From Paenibacillus sp. FSL R7-0204 (GTDB taxonomy: Bacteria; Bacillota; Bacilli; Paenibacillales; Paenibacillaceae): 64,000 nt of DNA. Position 1 is the stretch's first letter, and the number at the start of each line of letters is the position of its first letter. The notes under the pieces are model-generated. The model had not been told where the DNA came from and did no database searches. It saw only the letters and a program-made list of their open reading frames with translations. The translations under genes were made by a program, and so were the position numbers. Shown here one piece after another: positions 62,652 through 64,000 of this stretch. Location of the stretch: the NCBI RefSeq assembly GCF_038002225.1, contig NZ_JBBOCA010000001.1, forward strand, positions 806,001 through 870,000. The letters run 5' to 3'.

Positions 62652-63856
62652 TGGCATTATTTGAGTACCAGGTTAAGACACCGGCAGGCAGACCAATCAA
62701 GGGGAAGCTTACCGCTACGGATAAACCAGCTGCCATGGACGAGCTCCGTAAGCGTGGTCTTACCGTATTCTCACTGGTCGAACGTAAAACCTCCCTTCTG
62801 CAGATGGATATTTACATAGGAAATCCTGTTAAGACGATTCACTTTATTATTTACTGCCGCCAATTCGCTACGCTAATGAGGGCTGGAGTATCTATCGTAG
62901 ACGCCACGCGGATTCTGGCAGAGCAGACGGACAGCAAGCCGCTACGCAAAGCACTTCAGGATGTAGGTTCCAGCCTGCTGCGGGGGATTCCGTTCTCCCA
63001 AGCCGTGCAGGATCACAAGCGGATCTTCCCGCCGCTGTTTGTCAGCATGATCCGTGCAGGTGAGGAATCGGGAAATATGGAAGGGACGCTGGAGCGGCTG
63101 GCGGTATTTTTTGAGAAACAGCATACAACGACTGAAAAGATAAAATCCGCGCTGACTTACCCCATCACCGTTGGCGTCATGGCTGTCGGGGCAGTTATTT
63201 ACCTGCTGTGGGCGATTGTGCCGCAGTTTGTCACCATGTTCGAATCAATGAATGCAGAGCTTCCTGCAATTACTAAGATGGTGCTGGCGCTCAGTAAGAG
63301 TATTCAGGGCCAATGGTATTTCTGGATATTGGGAGTACTCCTCTTGGTGGTTGCTTATCAAATAACGAAACGTACCGAGAAAGGTGCATACGCGCTTGAT
63401 TATGCCAAGCTGAAGGTACCCGTTTTCGGTAAGCTCAATCAGAAGGGCTCGATCGCGCAATTTACCCGGACCTTCTCATCACTCTATGCAAGCTCTGTAC
63501 CGATTCTGCAATCCCTTGCCATTGTTGAAGAGGTGGCAGGAAATAAGGTGATTGGTCGTTATATCCGCAGTGCAAGTGATTCGCTGAGACAGGGAAATCC
63601 GCTCTCTGATCCGCTTAAGAAGGCATGGGTATTTCCGCCGCTGGTGACACAGATGATCGCCATCGGTGAAGAGACAGGGGCCCTAGATACGATGTTATCA
63701 AAGGTCGCTGATTTCTATGAGATGGATGTGGAGAATACAGTGGACCGATTGAAATCATTGCTGGAGCCACTTTTGATAGCCTTCCTGGCAGGAATCGTTG
63801 GGGTAATTGTAGCAGCTATTATGCTGCCGATGTTCAGTCTGTACGGTAATATGTGA
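62651..63856 (+). CDS. pilC: Type IV pilus inner-membrane platform protein PilC
   Basis: 401 residues, ATG 62651 overlapping the pilT stop, so coupled. N-terminal YQVKTPAGRPIKGKLTATD, two GspF domains (FCRQFATLMRAG-like ICRQFATLMRAGVSIVDATR form, and FTRTFSSLYASSVPILQSLA), and three membrane helices at about 170, 220 and 375. It is the platform on which PilB and PilT act. Typical length. Confidence 0.95.
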   Translation: MALFEYQVKTPAGRPIKGKLTATDKPAAMDELRKRGLTVFSLVERKTSLLQMDIYIGNPVKTIHFIIYCRQFATLMRAGVSIVDATRILAEQTDSKPLRKALQDVGSSLLRGIPFSQAVQDHKRIFPPLFVSMIRAGEESGNMEGTLERLAVFFEKQHTTTEKIKSALTYPITVGVMAVGAVIYLLWAIVPQFVTMFESMNAELPAITKMVLALSKSIQGQWYFWILGVLLLVVAYQITKRTEKGAYALDYAKLKVPVFGKLNQKGSIAQFTRTFSSLYASSVPILQSLAIVEEVAGNKVIGRYIRSASDSLRQGNPLSDPLKKAWVFPPLVTQMIAIGEETGALDTMLSKVADFYEMDVENTVDRLKSLLEPLLIAFLAGIVGVIVAAIMLPMFSLYGNM

Positions 63857-64000
63857 ACCTTGCGGTTCCTTGAAGATATTGAGAGGGGTGACGCCGGACA
63901 GACGGCGCAGAGGCCGAAGCTAGGCAGCGGGAAAGTTGCAATACAGGATTTAATTTCTGTCGGAATATCACATACTACTAAATTCAAGGGGGACACGAAA
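63857..64000 (+). other. Leader of the next, truncated-off pilus gene
   Basis: 144 bases after pilC with possible hairpins (CGCCG / CGGCG near 63893-63908; ACAG / CTGT near 63941-63959) and a strong ribosome site AAGGGGGAC near 63986-63994. A start codon should lie just past base 64000. By pilBTC convention it is probably the major pilin, which I cannot see. Confidence 0.55.

Noticed and set aside
1..64000. CRISPR arrays, tRNA, rRNA, transposases, prophage genes
   Set aside because: None seen on either strand; the window is ordinary chromosomal sequence apart from the two repeat elements.

Overview
The window reads as chromosome of a motile, spore-forming, piliated Firmicute, most likely Paenibacillus. 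The evidence is an S-layer/SLH-domain protein cluster, an alpha/beta-type small acid-soluble spore protein, strong AGGAGG ribosome sites, sigma-D flagellar promoters and a gene order (degS-degU-comFA-comFC-yvyF-flgM-flgN-flgK-flgL-yviE-fliW-csrA-hag-flaG-fliD-fliS-fliT-hpf-secA-prfB) that follows Bacillus subtilis. Genus is an inference; there is no rRNA or tRNA here to confirm it.

Layout. 1-15100 is a cell-surface block: the 3' end of an SLH protein, a small helical protein, a highly expressed S-layer-type protein with a long leader and two possible starts, a small secreted protein, a spore SASP, metK, a 1346-residue SLH-anchored Ig/SwmB repeat protein and a secreted phosphodiester glycosidase. 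15147-21307 holds degS-degU, a small GT2-like membrane protein, comFA, comFC and yvyF. 21338-31281 is the late flagellar region, with three good sigma-D promoters, the FliW-CsrA-flagellin control circuit and a 710-residue flagellin. 31449-33579 inserts a cold-shock gene and another SLH protein into the conserved order, then hpf, secA and prfB (with its programmed +1 frameshift) follow. A YitT-type membrane protein leads to arginine biosynthesis, argCJBDF and then argGH (39951-48502).

48629-50524 is one open frame that joins an AraC-type regulator to a ferric-siderophore-binding lipoprotein, with a Fur-box promoter and a complete lipoprotein start buried at the junction. A reverse-strand esterase follows. 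51761-64000 is a type IV pilus locus: two prepilins and a PilX-like protein, a 1592-residue surface protein on the opposite strand, then pilB-pilT-pilC. A ribosome site at the very end points to another gene, probably a pilin, just outside.

The least explained item is a pair of about 133-base elements, upstream of prfB (37428-37561) and of argG (45563-45695). Their flanks are nearly identical, and their central hairpins differ in sequence but keep exactly the same shape through compensatory changes. I do not recognise the family. Other points worth attention are the AraC/lipoprotein fusion, a sigma-D -10 element that is also a terminator arm, a textbook CsrA hairpin in the flagellin leader, and a spore protein with two GPR-type cleavage sites.
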